22,402 nt of DNA from SKLM01 sp050049955 (GTDB taxonomy: Bacteria > Chloroflexota > Anaerolineae > B4-G1). The notes below the pieces were generated by a model. That model saw only the letters and a program-made list of their open reading frames with translations, searched no databases and was not told where the DNA came from. The number at the start of each line of letters is the position of its first letter. Positions within the stretch are counted from its first letter, which is position 1. Both the position numbers and the translations under genes were made by a program. The stretch lies in NCBI GenBank assembly GCA_050049955.1, contig JASFVG010000018.1, positions 1 to 22,402 on the forward strand. The letters are read 5' to 3'. Positions 7,173-15,142 of the stretch are shown here, in pieces.

Positions 7173-8834
7173 ATGATACGATCTTCCTACCTGTGGTGGC
7201 AGACGGGCGTCATCTACCAGGTCTATCCACGCAGCTTCAAGGACACGACCGGTAGCGGCGTGGGCGACCTCGGCGGCGTGCTCGAGAAGCTCGACTACCT
7301 GAGCGACACGCTGGGGGTGGACGCCCTCTGGCTCTCGCCCTTCTACCCTTCGCCGATGGCCGACTTCGGCTACGACGTGGCAGACTACACAGACGTGGAT
7401 CCGCTGTTTGGTGATCTATCGAGCTTTCTCGAGCTCGTCGAAGAAGCCCACACGCGTGGACTTAGGATCGTAATTGACCTCGTGCCGAACCACTCATCAG
7501 ATCAGCACCCCTGGTTTCGGGAAGCCCGCAGAAGTCGCGACAACCCAAAGCGTCACTGGTACATCTGGGCCGATGCCCGCCCGGATGGCTCGCCGCCCAA
7601 CAACTGGCTCAGCGTTTTCGGTGGATCCGCCTGGGAGTGGGACGAGCTGACGGGGCAGTACTATCTGCACTCGTTCCTGAAGGAACAGCCAGACCTCAAT
7701 TGGCGCAATCCAGAGGTCAGGAACGCGATGTTCGACGTGGTGCGCTTCTGGTTGGATAGAGGCGTGGACGGCTTCCGGATCGACGTGGCGCACTACATCA
7801 TGAAGGACCCGGAGCTGAGCGACAATCCGCCGGCTCCCCGCAACGCAAGGTCCATCCATCGTCCGCTGGGCGACTACGACTCACAGCTGCATCTCTACGA
7901 CAAAGGCCATAACGATATCCACGAGGTCTATCGCGGGCTCCGCGAGGTCCTCGACAGCTACAACGGTGACTGGCCCCGGGTGTCGATCGGCGAGATCCAC
8001 ATCTTCGATCGGGAGGAATGGAGCAGCTACTACGGCGATAACCTGGACGAGCTCCACATGCCATTCAACTTCACCTTGCTCAACACAGACTGGGCAGCCA
8101 GGGATGTCCGTGGCGCGGTCGATTCGCTGGAAGCGGTGCTGCCCGAAAGTGCCTGGCCAAACTACGTGCTGGGCAACCACGATGAGTCGCGACTGGCAAC
8201 CCGGATTGGCCGTGCCCAGGCCCGCGTAGCGGCTATGCTGCTTCTGACGCTGCGGGGCACACCGACCCTCTACTATGGAGACGAGATCGGCATGACCGAC
8301 GTGTCCATCCCCCCCCACCGTCGCCAGGACCCGTGGACCATTGAAGGTAGCATGGATATGGGACGCGATCCGTGCCGCACGCCAATGCAGTGGACTGGGG
8401 GACGGCACGCGGGGTTCTCGCCGCCAACGCCGGCTGAGCTATGGTTGCCCCTCGCGGACGATTTCGAGAACGTGAATGTGGAGCGTCTACTGTCTGACCC
8501 GACGTCGATCCTGAACCTCTACCGGAGGCTCCTGGCCTATCGAACAACCAGGCCAGCCTTGCAGCGGGGAAGCTACCGGGCACTACCGGACCCCTCGGAA
8601 GATGCGACATCTGTGGTGCCAGAATCATGCTACGTGTTCCTGCGCGAGATGGCCAAGGCACGCATCCTGGTGGCCCTGAACTTCTCCGATCAGGAGCAGC
8701 ATCTCGTCTTGCCGTCATTTGGGGAGGGCTGCATCGCCGTGTCGACGCACATGGACCGCTCGGGGGTGGTTGATGTGCGGAATCTCTCTCTGCGGGGCAA
8801 CGAAGGCTTGACCATCGAGCTCGCGGCCTGGTAG
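7173..8834 (+). CDS. aglA: GH13 alpha-glucosidase (AglA / oligo-1,6-glucosidase type)
   Basis: A glycoside hydrolase family 13 exo-alpha-glucosidase, 553 residues, no signal peptide. It opens with the subfamily hallmark WWQTGVIYQVYPRSF. The four GH13 conserved regions are present: DLVPNHSSDQHPWF (I), GFRIDVAHYI with nucleophile Asp204 (II), SIGEIHIF with acid/base Glu274 (III), and YVLGNHDESR with transition-state Asp337 (IV). The (beta/alpha)8 barrel runs to about residue 430, with a C-terminal beta domain to 553. It cleaves terminal alpha-1,4 or alpha-1,6 glucose from maltose, isomaltose, sucrose or trehalose analogues. Homologues are part of the rhizobial aglEFGAK cluster, matching the transporter upstream. 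It starts 17 bases after the GH1 gene with only a weak ribosome binding site (AAGG), suggesting coupling to GH1. Trehalose-6-phosphate hydrolase is a less likely alternative, since no PTS is present. Confidence 0.93.
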   Translation: MIRSSYLWWQTGVIYQVYPRSFKDTTGSGVGDLGGVLEKLDYLSDTLGVDALWLSPFYPSPMADFGYDVADYTDVDPLFGDLSSFLELVEEAHTRGLRIVIDLVPNHSSDQHPWFREARRSRDNPKRHWYIWADARPDGSPPNNWLSVFGGSAWEWDELTGQYYLHSFLKEQPDLNWRNPEVRNAMFDVVRFWLDRGVDGFRIDVAHYIMKDPELSDNPPAPRNARSIHRPLGDYDSQLHLYDKGHNDIHEVYRGLREVLDSYNGDWPRVSIGEIHIFDREEWSSYYGDNLDELHMPFNFTLLNTDWAARDVRGAVDSLEAVLPESAWPNYVLGNHDESRLATRIGRAQARVAAMLLLTLRGTPTLYYGDEIGMTDVSIPPHRRQDPWTIEGSMDMGRDPCRTPMQWTGGRHAGFSPPTPAELWLPLADDFENVNVERLLSDPTSILNLYRRLLAYRTTRPALQRGSYRALPDPSEDATSVVPESCYVFLREMAKARILVALNFSDQEQHLVLPSFGEGCIAVSTHMDRSGVVDVRNLSLRGNEGLTIELAAW

Positions 8835-8885
8835 AGGCCTCGAGACAGATCGGTACTCAATCCAGAACTAGAACAGGAGGCGTGC

Positions 8886-10124
8886 ATGCTAGAGCAGGTT
8901 GAACTTGCTGTGAAACACCTCAACGACTATCGTCCCATCGTGGGCGATGAGGTCGTCGCCCGGATCGCGGAGCTGGCCGAACCGCTGCGAGACGCAAGGG
9001 TAGTGCACATCAACGCTACCGCATTCGGCGGAGGTGTAGCGGAGATGCTGCAGACGTTGGTCCCGTTGATGCGCGACGCCGGGCTCGACGCTGAGTGGCA
9101 GGTCATTGCAGGGGACGACGCGTTCTTCAACGTGACCAAGGCGGCCCATAACGGCCTGCAGGGGATGGATATCCCGTTCACCGATGATATGAAGCGGGTC
9201 TGGCAGCAGTACAACAAGGTGAACGCACAAGCATTTGAGGGCGAATACGACTTCGTCGTCGTCCACGATCCACAGCCGGCTGGCATGCTCCATTACTACG
9301 ACTCTGCTGGGGATGCGCATTGGGCCTGGCGCTGCCACATCGACACGTCACATCCCAATCCGGCCTACTGGGATTTCTTCGCCCCATACATCACGCAGTA
9401 TCAGGCCGCCATCTTCACGATGGAACAGTACGTGGGGCCAGGGGTAGACTTCGACCACCTAGCTTTCGTCACCCCCACCATAGATCCCCTCTCGCCAAAG
9501 AACGCCCCCATCTCGTTGGAGGAGGCGCAGCGGGTCGTGGGCGGCTTCGGACTTGACGTAGGGCGTCCCATCGTTACGCAGGTTAGCCGCTTCGATCCGT
9601 GGAAAGATCCCTTGGGCGTGATAGACGCCTATCGTATGGTGAAGGAACAAAGGCCGGAGGTGCAGCTGGCCTTGGTGGGTTCCATGGCCTCTGACGATCC
9701 GGAGGGGTGGTATTACCTCGACAAGACGATCCGTCACGCGGGGAATGATCAGGACATCCACGTACTGCACAACTACCACGGGGTTGGCGGCTATGAAGTA
9801 GGGGCATTCCAGACCGCCAGCGACGTGGTGATCCAGAAGTCGATCCGTGAGGGTTTTGGCCTGGTCGTGACCGAGGCGTTGTGGAAGGGGAAACCCGTGG
9901 TCGGGGGCAACGCCGGCGGGATTCCGCTCCAGATCATCGACGGGGAGACGGGTTTCCTGGTCGATTCGGCGGAGGAATGCGCCCAGAAGACACTTCCCTT
10001 GCTCGAAAACCCGGAGGGGGCGCAGAGGATGGGTAGGGCGGCAAGGGAGCACGTGCGAGAGAACTTCCTCACCACGCGTCACCTGGCGGACTACCTCAAG
10101 CTGTTCGCCACGATGATGACGTGA
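8886..10124 (+). CDS. treT: trehalose glycosyltransferring synthase (TreT, GT4)
   Basis: A GT-B fold glycosyltransferase of family GT4, 412 residues. The ATG at 8886 has CAGGAGG just upstream. The TreT-specific N-terminal signature HINATAFGGGVAEMLQ (about 41-56) and LVPLMRDAGLDAEWQVI (58-74) are present. So are the acceptor-side HDPQPAG (127-133) and WRCHIDTSHPN (148-158), and the nucleotide-sugar half with QVSRFDPWKDPLGVI (232-246). The EX7E motif is at Glu322 and Glu330 (REGFGLVVTEALWKGKPVVG). TreT reversibly joins NDP-glucose and glucose to give trehalose. In Thermococcus and Pyrococcus the gene lies inside the maltose/trehalose ABC transporter cluster and is thought to work in trehalose breakdown. 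The neighbourhood here, with alpha-glucoside uptake genes and glucosidases, suggests the same catabolic or salvage direction, though synthesis cannot be excluded. Confidence 0.92.
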   Translation: MLEQVELAVKHLNDYRPIVGDEVVARIAELAEPLRDARVVHINATAFGGGVAEMLQTLVPLMRDAGLDAEWQVIAGDDAFFNVTKAAHNGLQGMDIPFTDDMKRVWQQYNKVNAQAFEGEYDFVVVHDPQPAGMLHYYDSAGDAHWAWRCHIDTSHPNPAYWDFFAPYITQYQAAIFTMEQYVGPGVDFDHLAFVTPTIDPLSPKNAPISLEEAQRVVGGFGLDVGRPIVTQVSRFDPWKDPLGVIDAYRMVKEQRPEVQLALVGSMASDDPEGWYYLDKTIRHAGNDQDIHVLHNYHGVGGYEVGAFQTASDVVIQKSIREGFGLVVTEALWKGKPVVGGNAGGIPLQIIDGETGFLVDSAEECAQKTLPLLENPEGAQRMGRAAREHVRENFLTTRHLADYLKLFATMMT

Positions 10125-10165
10125 TGTGTTCGAGTTGGGAATCGAACAGTACTGTAGAGTGTGCA

Positions 10166-10203
10166 GGCCCCTGTCTTGGCGCGAAGACAGGGGCCCGTTG
10201 TTT
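10166..10203 (+). terminator. intrinsic terminator after treT
   Basis: A perfect 12-bp stem, GGCCCCTGTCTT (10166-10177) with AAGACAGGGGCC (10184-10195), has a six-base loop GGCGCG and is followed by the moderately T-rich CGTTGTTT. It lies between treT and the convergent phosphorylase gene. For the minus strand no T-run follows, so it probably acts mainly on the plus strand. A second small hairpin, TGTTCGA (10127-10133) with TCGAACA (10142-10148), sits just after the treT stop. Confidence 0.85.
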
Positions 10204-10252
10204 GAGGAAGGACTCCCAGGAATAGACGGCTAGCGCTTACCCATTCACCAGG

Positions 10253-12403
10253 CTATTCCATCTCCTCGGTATACCGCGCTGCGGGCACGTAGAACTTCTC
10301 GGCGTATTCCTTGACCATCCGCCGCGTACAGAAGATGGGCACAGCTGTGCGTATTGCTTCCTTCATGACCTGTACCCAGCCGCGCGGGACATCGTCGGCG
10401 TCACGCTCGTAGAAGAGCGGCGCCACCTCAACCTCCAGAAGATCATACAGGGCCCGGGCGTCGGCGGCATCCTGAGCCGCCGGATCGTCATACCGCTCCC
10501 CCGAATCGATCGCCCAGCCGTTCGCCCCATTGTAGCCCTCGGCCCACCAACCATCGAGCACACTCAAGTTGGGGATGCCGTTGAGAGCCACCTTCTGCCC
10601 GCTCGTGCCACTCGCCTCGTGGGGCCTGCGGGGAGTGTTCAGCCACACGTCCACGCCCTGGACAAGGTAGCGGGCCACCTGCATATCATAGTCATCGATG
10701 AAGGCGATGCGCCCGCCCGTAGCAGGATCCTTGGCCCAACTGTAGACCTCCTGAAGCAGACGCTTGCTGGCGTCGTCGGCGGGATGGGCCTTGCCCGAGA
10801 AGATGAATTGTACAGGACGATACCGGTCGTGGAGCAATCGCTTGAGCCGCTCAAGATCGTGGAACAAGAGCGTCGCTCGCTTGTAGGTGGCGAAGCGCCG
10901 GGCAAAGCCAACGGTCAGCGCGTCGGGATCCAAGAAAGTGCCGGAGCAGAGCACCTGATCTGGCGTCATCGTCCCTTCCATCCGCCTCCGACGTGAGCGC
11001 TCACGCATGAAAGTCATCAACTTGCCCTTGAGATGGACGTGCGCGTCCCAGAGTTCGGCCTCGGGCACATCCAGGATGCGTTCCCAGAGCGCCGGGTCGT
11101 CATGGCGAGCCATCCAGTCAGGACTGAGGTGTTTGCGGTAGAGCCTGTACATCGCCCCTGCGATCCACGCCGGCACGTGGATACCGTTCGTGACGTAATC
11201 GATAGGCACTTCTTCAGCCTCAGTATCTGGCCAAAGCGACTGCCACATACGGCGAGAGACCTCACCGTGTAGCTTGCTCACCGCGTTGCGTCGACCACAC
11301 ATGCGCAGCCCCAAGGCCGTCATATTGAAGCCGGAACGCTGGTCTTCGTGCTGACCCAGCCGTAGGAACTCCTCCCGACTGAGTCCCAGGCGGGGCCAGT
11401 AGTTGTGGAAGTACTTGTCCAAGAGGTGAAAGTGGAAGACATCGTGTCCCGCTGGTACGGGTGTATGGGTGGTGAACAGGCTCGTTGCCTGGATCCGCTT
11501 CCGAGCCTCCTCAAAGGAGTAACCTGCCTGGACGAGCTCGCACGCTCTCTCGAGTACCAGGAAAGCAGAGTGCCCCTCGTTAAGGTGGAAGGCAAGGGGC
11601 TCGATACCCAGAGCACGAACAACGCGGAGCCCGCCGACCCCCAGTACGATCTCCTGCTGAATGCGCATCTCCTGATCGCCACCGTACAGTCGCCGCGTCA
11701 GTTCACGATTCCACAGCGCATTACGCTCGTTGTCGGCGTCCATGAGATACAGCTGCACGCGGCCGATCTCAACGCGCCACACCCTCAGGTGGACAGTCTG
11801 ATCGTTCAGCTCGACAGGGACAAAAAGTGGGGCGCCGTCTTGACCAAGGGCCTGCCGTATGGCTACCTCTCGGGGCTCAAAGCGGGGATAGGTGGCTTCC
11901 TGCCACCCATCTGGGGTGATACGCTGCCGGAAGTAGCCCATCTCGTAGAGGAAGCCTACCGCGACGAAAGGCAGACCAATGTCGCTAGCTTCCTTGCAGT
12001 GGTCGCCAGCGAGGACGCCAAGTCCGCCAGAGTAGATGGGCAGCGAGCGATGCAGGCCGAACTCAGCCGAGAAGTAGGCGACTGGCCGATCGGTGAGCTC
12101 GGGGTACTGACCGGGGAACCAGAGATGCCCGTTCTTCACATCCGCATCCAGAGCCATGATGACGGCATCGTACTGGCGAAGGAATAGCGGATCGGCTGCA
12201 ACTTCTGCCAAACGTTCTGGCGAGACCTCGAGTAGCATCTGTACCGGGTTGTGGCTGGTGGTGCGCCACAACGTGTAGTCCAGGATCTTGAATAGATCGC
12301 GAGACTCGCGATGCCAACTCCACCAGAGATTGTATGCGAGGTCCTCCACACGGGAAATGCGACGAGGCAACTTGGCTGCAATGGACATCTCTTGTCGATC
12401 CAC
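10253..12403 (-). CDS. glgP: alpha-glucan (glycogen/maltodextrin) phosphorylase
   Basis: A GT35 phosphorylase of the short bacterial/archaeal type (TIGR02094-like), 716 residues from the preferred GTG at 12403, which has AGGAG five bases upstream. An upstream in-frame GTG at 12439 has no ribosome binding site. Motifs, numbered from the chosen start: AYFSAEFGLHRSLPIYSGGLGVLAGDH (about 109-135), HLNEGHSAFLVLE (273-285), YVTNGIHVPAWI (403-414), GFARRFATYKRA (499-510), and EASGTSGQKVALNG with the pyridoxal-phosphate lysine at about Lys604. The enzyme releases glucose-1-phosphate from non-reducing ends of glycogen or maltodextrin using phosphate, in the cytoplasm. It follows a membrane-protein gene by 65 bases and is convergent with treT. 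Glucose-1-phosphate made here can feed the NDP-glucose pool used by TreT. Confidence 0.95.
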   Translation of the reverse strand: MDRQEMSIAAKLPRRISRVEDLAYNLWWSWHRESRDLFKILDYTLWRTTSHNPVQMLLEVSPERLAEVAADPLFLRQYDAVIMALDADVKNGHLWFPGQYPELTDRPVAYFSAEFGLHRSLPIYSGGLGVLAGDHCKEASDIGLPFVAVGFLYEMGYFRQRITPDGWQEATYPRFEPREVAIRQALGQDGAPLFVPVELNDQTVHLRVWRVEIGRVQLYLMDADNERNALWNRELTRRLYGGDQEMRIQQEIVLGVGGLRVVRALGIEPLAFHLNEGHSAFLVLERACELVQAGYSFEEARKRIQATSLFTTHTPVPAGHDVFHFHLLDKYFHNYWPRLGLSREEFLRLGQHEDQRSGFNMTALGLRMCGRRNAVSKLHGEVSRRMWQSLWPDTEAEEVPIDYVTNGIHVPAWIAGAMYRLYRKHLSPDWMARHDDPALWERILDVPEAELWDAHVHLKGKLMTFMRERSRRRRMEGTMTPDQVLCSGTFLDPDALTVGFARRFATYKRATLLFHDLERLKRLLHDRYRPVQFIFSGKAHPADDASKRLLQEVYSWAKDPATGGRIAFIDDYDMQVARYLVQGVDVWLNTPRRPHEASGTSGQKVALNGIPNLSVLDGWWAEGYNGANGWAIDSGERYDDPAAQDAADARALYDLLEVEVAPLFYERDADDVPRGWVQVMKEAIRTAVPIFCTRRMVKEYAEKFYVPAARYTEEME

Positions 12404-12468
12404 GGTCGCTCCTCTCTCGATCGGTACAGCAGAGTGCACGTTCTGACTGACTGGCGAGGCAGTCGTTC

Positions 12469-13299
12469 TCAGGGGCCTCTGAGCAGGATGACCAGCAACA
12501 CAGCAATGGTGACGGCACTGAACTCAAATAGCGTCGACATGCTCAAACGCTCGAGCAGGTGTTGATGGGCCACGTTGGTGGCGACATAGAAGATGAGCAA
12601 CAACAGCAGTCCGCCAACCCAGGCGCTGGTCTGCCAGTAATTGAGGGCCCACGTACTCTCGCCAATGATCATGCCCACGATGATTGCGAAAGGTAGCATC
12701 CGCCCCATGGGCACGTCCGCTACACTCAATAGGTCCAGCCCCAGCAGCGTAGCTGTGACGAGCGTCAGGGTGGCAGTCACCAGGCTGCGTGTGCGCGTCT
12801 GATAGATCAGAACGAACAGTACGAACCCCAACAGGTAGGCCAACACATTCAAGGCAAGGCGCGCCACGGCATAGCTCGGCGAGTCGGGGGAGACAGTAGC
12901 GTATTCGGCAGAGACAGTCAGTCCAACAGTGACCCCGAATAGTATCAGCGCTCCAATCCAGATCAAGAGGGTGGGGGCCAGGGACGACAGATACGCCAAT
13001 AGACCGGCTGACAGTCCTGGCAGGATCCAGGCGATGTAGATCGGGCGCCCGGAATGCGCCATCAAGAGCGGGTGATCGTGAAGTGCAAGACTGGTGCCCG
13101 TGCAAACGAGCCCGACCATCAGCGTGACAAGCAGAAGCGTGCTGGAGGCACGGATCTGAAGCGGAGAGCCAAGCGCTTGCACCTGGTAGACGTGCTCAGG
13201 CAGCTCGACGAAACGGAACAGGATGTTTCCGAGGATGAGCACAGCCAGTAGTACACTCAGGCGATCACGATCGACCGACGTCGAGGCTGCTTCTCGCAT
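12469..13299 (-). CDS. polytopic membrane protein, function unknown
   Basis: A 276-residue integral membrane protein with about eight predicted helices, starting near residue 14 (SVLLAVLILGNILFRFVELP). A charged N-terminus (MREAASTSVDRDRL) precedes them, and the C-terminus SAVTIAVLLVILLRGP ends immediately after a helix. The motif GESTWALNYWQTSAWVGG (about 216-233), with acidic and tryptophan residues at helix boundaries, is the most distinctive stretch. No enzymatic motif, transporter signature or repeat was recognised. The ATG at 13299 lacks a Shine-Dalgarno sequence but lies eight bases after a good -10 box, so the mRNA is probably leaderless. It is first in a two-gene unit with alpha-glucan phosphorylase 65 bases downstream; a functional link to glucan metabolism is only an inference from position. 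Confidence 0.8.
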   Translation of the reverse strand: MREAASTSVDRDRLSVLLAVLILGNILFRFVELPEHVYQVQALGSPLQIRASSTLLLVTLMVGLVCTGTSLALHDHPLLMAHSGRPIYIAWILPGLSAGLLAYLSSLAPTLLIWIGALILFGVTVGLTVSAEYATVSPDSPSYAVARLALNVLAYLLGFVLFVLIYQTRTRSLVTATLTLVTATLLGLDLLSVADVPMGRMLPFAIIVGMIIGESTWALNYWQTSAWVGGLLLLLIFYVATNVAHQHLLERLSMSTLFEFSAVTIAVLLVILLRGP

Positions 13300-13307
13300 G
13301 AAGCCGC

Positions 13308-13336
13308 ATTCTACCCACGGGGGAGAGGATTGTCAA
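13308..13336 (-). promoter_or_regulatory. sigma-70-type promoter for the membrane protein-glgP unit
   Basis: On the minus strand the consensus -35 TTGACA (13336-13331) is followed after exactly 17 bases by TAGAAT (13313-13308). The start codon begins eight bases after the -10 box, so the transcript should start at or next to the A of the ATG, giving a leaderless message. This agrees with the absence of a ribosome binding site. Confidence 0.75.
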
Positions 13337-13357
13337 CCTTGATCGCCATGGTATAAT
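13330..13357 (+). promoter_or_regulatory. sigma-70-type promoter for the peptide transporter operon
   Basis: TTGTCA (13330-13335, five of six -35 bases) and a perfect TATAAT (13352-13357) are 16 bases apart. The -35 box shares five bases (13331-13335) with the -35 box of the oppositely directed promoter. The expected start near 13364 gives a leader of about 155 bases before the binding-protein gene. Confidence 0.7.
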
Positions 13358-13361
13358 CTCG

Positions 13362-13519
13362 CCCTGGCAGCAGCGGTGCCTTGCTCCCTGGGGAAGGCTT
13401 GCCAGGGGTCGGAGTCCGCTCCAGCCATGGTGCTTTGGTGTGGCACACTGACGTGGTTCCGCTTTCTGGAGCGCTGCGTAGCTGAGGCCAGCCCCGGTCG
13501 CGAGTGGAGAGGATAACCC
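13362..13519 (+). promoter_or_regulatory. structured 5' leader of the peptide transporter operon
   Basis: The leader contains CCCTGGCA (13362-13369) complementary to TGCCAGGG (13400-13407). A second CCCTGG (13386-13391) can pair with the same CCAGGG (13402-13407), so two mutually exclusive stems are possible. A GGAG-TCCG-CTCC mini-hairpin follows at 13411-13422. The expected transcription start falls inside the first arm, which weakens the alternative pairing. No known riboswitch class was recognised. The ribosome binding site GGAGAGG lies at 13506-13512. Confidence 0.35.
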
Positions 13520-15097
13520 GTGAAGCGCTATCTCGTCTTGCTTGTAGCCGTGTCTATCCTGCTTGCCAGCTGTCGAGGGCAACCCTCAGGCGGAACGCTA
13601 GTCTACGGGCTGACCCTCACCCCTTCGGGGATTGACCCTCACATTGACGCATCTTCGGAGCTGGGAATCCCCTTGACCAATGTCTACGATCCGCTCGTGT
13701 GGCTGGCGCCGGATGGGACATTCGTCCCTGGTCTGTGCAGGAGTTGGGAGATCGGTGAGGCTGGCCTGACGTACACCTTCCGTCTGCGCAACGACGTGAC
13801 GTTTCACGATGGCACGCCGTTCGACGCTGAGGCGGTGCGCGTCAGTTTAGATCGCATTGCCGACCCGGAGACGCAGTCACGCAAGGCACGAGGGATGCTG
13901 GGCCCTTACGATCGCACGGAGATCATCGACGACCATACAGTGCGCATCCATTTCACAGAACCTTATGCCCCTTTCCTTGCGTCCCTAAGCACGGTCTACC
14001 TGGCGATGGTCTCCCCCGCAGCGGTTGCGGAGTGGGGTGACGAGTATCAGTTCCATCAGGTCGGAACCGGGCCGTTCATCTTCGAGGAGTACGTGCCCAA
14101 AGACCGCCTGACGCTGGTGCGCAACCCTGACTACGATTGGGGACCTTCGTTCTTCGACCATCAGGGACCCCCCAGGCTCGAGAGAGTGACCTTCCGGTTC
14201 TACACGGATCCCGCCACACGGGCGTTGGCTCTGGAGTCCGGCGAGGCTGACGTGATGGGCGAGATCCCCCCGCAGGATGCCGTCCGCCTGGATGGCAGCA
14301 CTGAGTACACGCTCATCCCAGTTCCAGTCCCAGGGCAGCCGCTTCAGTTCTTCATGAATACCCAGCGCAGTCCGACGGATGACCCGCGCGTCCGCCAAGC
14401 GCTGATCCTGGCCGTCAACCGGCCGGTGGTTGCCAAGACCGTCTTCGAGAAGTATTCCCCCGCGGCGTACGGGCCGCTGAATCGCTCCACTTTTGCCTAC
14501 GATGCCGACATAGAGGGCATCTACGCCTACGACCCGGAGCAGGCCGTAGCCCTCCTAGAGGATGCGGGATGGACGGATTCAGACGCTGACGGCGTCCGCG
14601 ACCGTGATGGTGAGCCGCTCGAGCTGGAGGCCATTCTCATGGGTTGGGGGTACATTCCGGAGGTGGCCCAGATACTGCAGGATCAGCTAGCTGACATCGG
14701 TGTGACCGTTGAGTCGCGTCAGATGACCTTTTCCAACGCCCTGGGCGAGGTGGCCGGGGGCGAGTACCATCTAGCGCCATTCCTTTTCTCGAACAGCGAT
14801 CCCGATATCCTCCGCACCACGTTCCATTCCGCGAACGTGGAAGGTGGCTTCAATTGGTCGAAGTTCTCCGATCCGCAGCTGGACACGTGGTTGGACGAGG
14901 GCAGGCGGGAGCTGGACGATGAGACCCGCATCCTGATCTACGCGAGCATCCAACGACACGTTATGGAACAGGCGCTCATCCTCCCTATCCGCGACTACGT
15001 GAACCTGAACGCGGCCCAGTCAGGCGTGGAGAACTTGCGGTACGATCGGCAGGGGTGGTTCCCCCTGCTATATGAGGTCACCGTGTCCGAGAGCTAG
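13520..15097 (+). CDS. peptide/nickel-type ABC transporter substrate-binding lipoprotein
   Basis: A family 5 extracellular solute-binding protein (SBP_bac_5), 525 residues. The GTG start at 13520 follows GGAGAGG by seven bases. The lipoprotein signal MKRYLVLLVAVSILLASC places the lipidated cysteine at residue 18. Family landmarks: the early GGTLVYGLTLTPSGIDPH, the VYDPLVWLAPDGTFVPGLCRSWE region with TFRLRNDVTFHDGTPFDAEAV (about 86-106), and VGTGPFIFEEYVPKDRLTLVRNPDYD near 181-206. The loop DSDADGVRDRDG at about 353-364 resembles a calcium-binding loop and is common in this family. It captures peptides, or in some homologues sugars or metals, for the two permeases encoded downstream; the substrate is not determinable. 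A 118-base gap with a strong hairpin separates it from the permease genes. Confidence 0.93.
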   Translation: MKRYLVLLVAVSILLASCRGQPSGGTLVYGLTLTPSGIDPHIDASSELGIPLTNVYDPLVWLAPDGTFVPGLCRSWEIGEAGLTYTFRLRNDVTFHDGTPFDAEAVRVSLDRIADPETQSRKARGMLGPYDRTEIIDDHTVRIHFTEPYAPFLASLSTVYLAMVSPAAVAEWGDEYQFHQVGTGPFIFEEYVPKDRLTLVRNPDYDWGPSFFDHQGPPRLERVTFRFYTDPATRALALESGEADVMGEIPPQDAVRLDGSTEYTLIPVPVPGQPLQFFMNTQRSPTDDPRVRQALILAVNRPVVAKTVFEKYSPAAYGPLNRSTFAYDADIEGIYAYDPEQAVALLEDAGWTDSDADGVRDRDGEPLELEAILMGWGYIPEVAQILQDQLADIGVTVESRQMTFSNALGEVAGGEYHLAPFLFSNSDPDILRTTFHSANVEGGFNWSKFSDPQLDTWLDEGRRELDDETRILIYASIQRHVMEQALILPIRDYVNLNAAQSGVENLRYDRQGWFPLLYEVTVSES

Positions 15098-15142
15098 ACT
15101 CAGTTCGCGACTCTTCACCCTCTTATCGGACTGGGGATCACT

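Noticed and set aside
10127..10148. TTCGA-containing hairpin resembling a tRNA T-arm
   Set aside because: No acceptor stem, anticodon arm or CCA end can be drawn around it; it is a short hairpin just after the treT stop.
11405..12187. 260-residue plus-strand open frame opposite glgP
   Set aside because: It lies wholly antisense to the strongly conserved phosphorylase, has no recognisable protein features and mirrors the codon pattern of the gene on the other strand.
13427..13516. 29-codon upstream frame in the peptide transporter leader, ending three bases before the GTG start
   Set aside because: GGAG lies 12 bases before the ATG, too far for efficient initiation, and an open frame this short is likely by chance; no run of regulatory codons is present.
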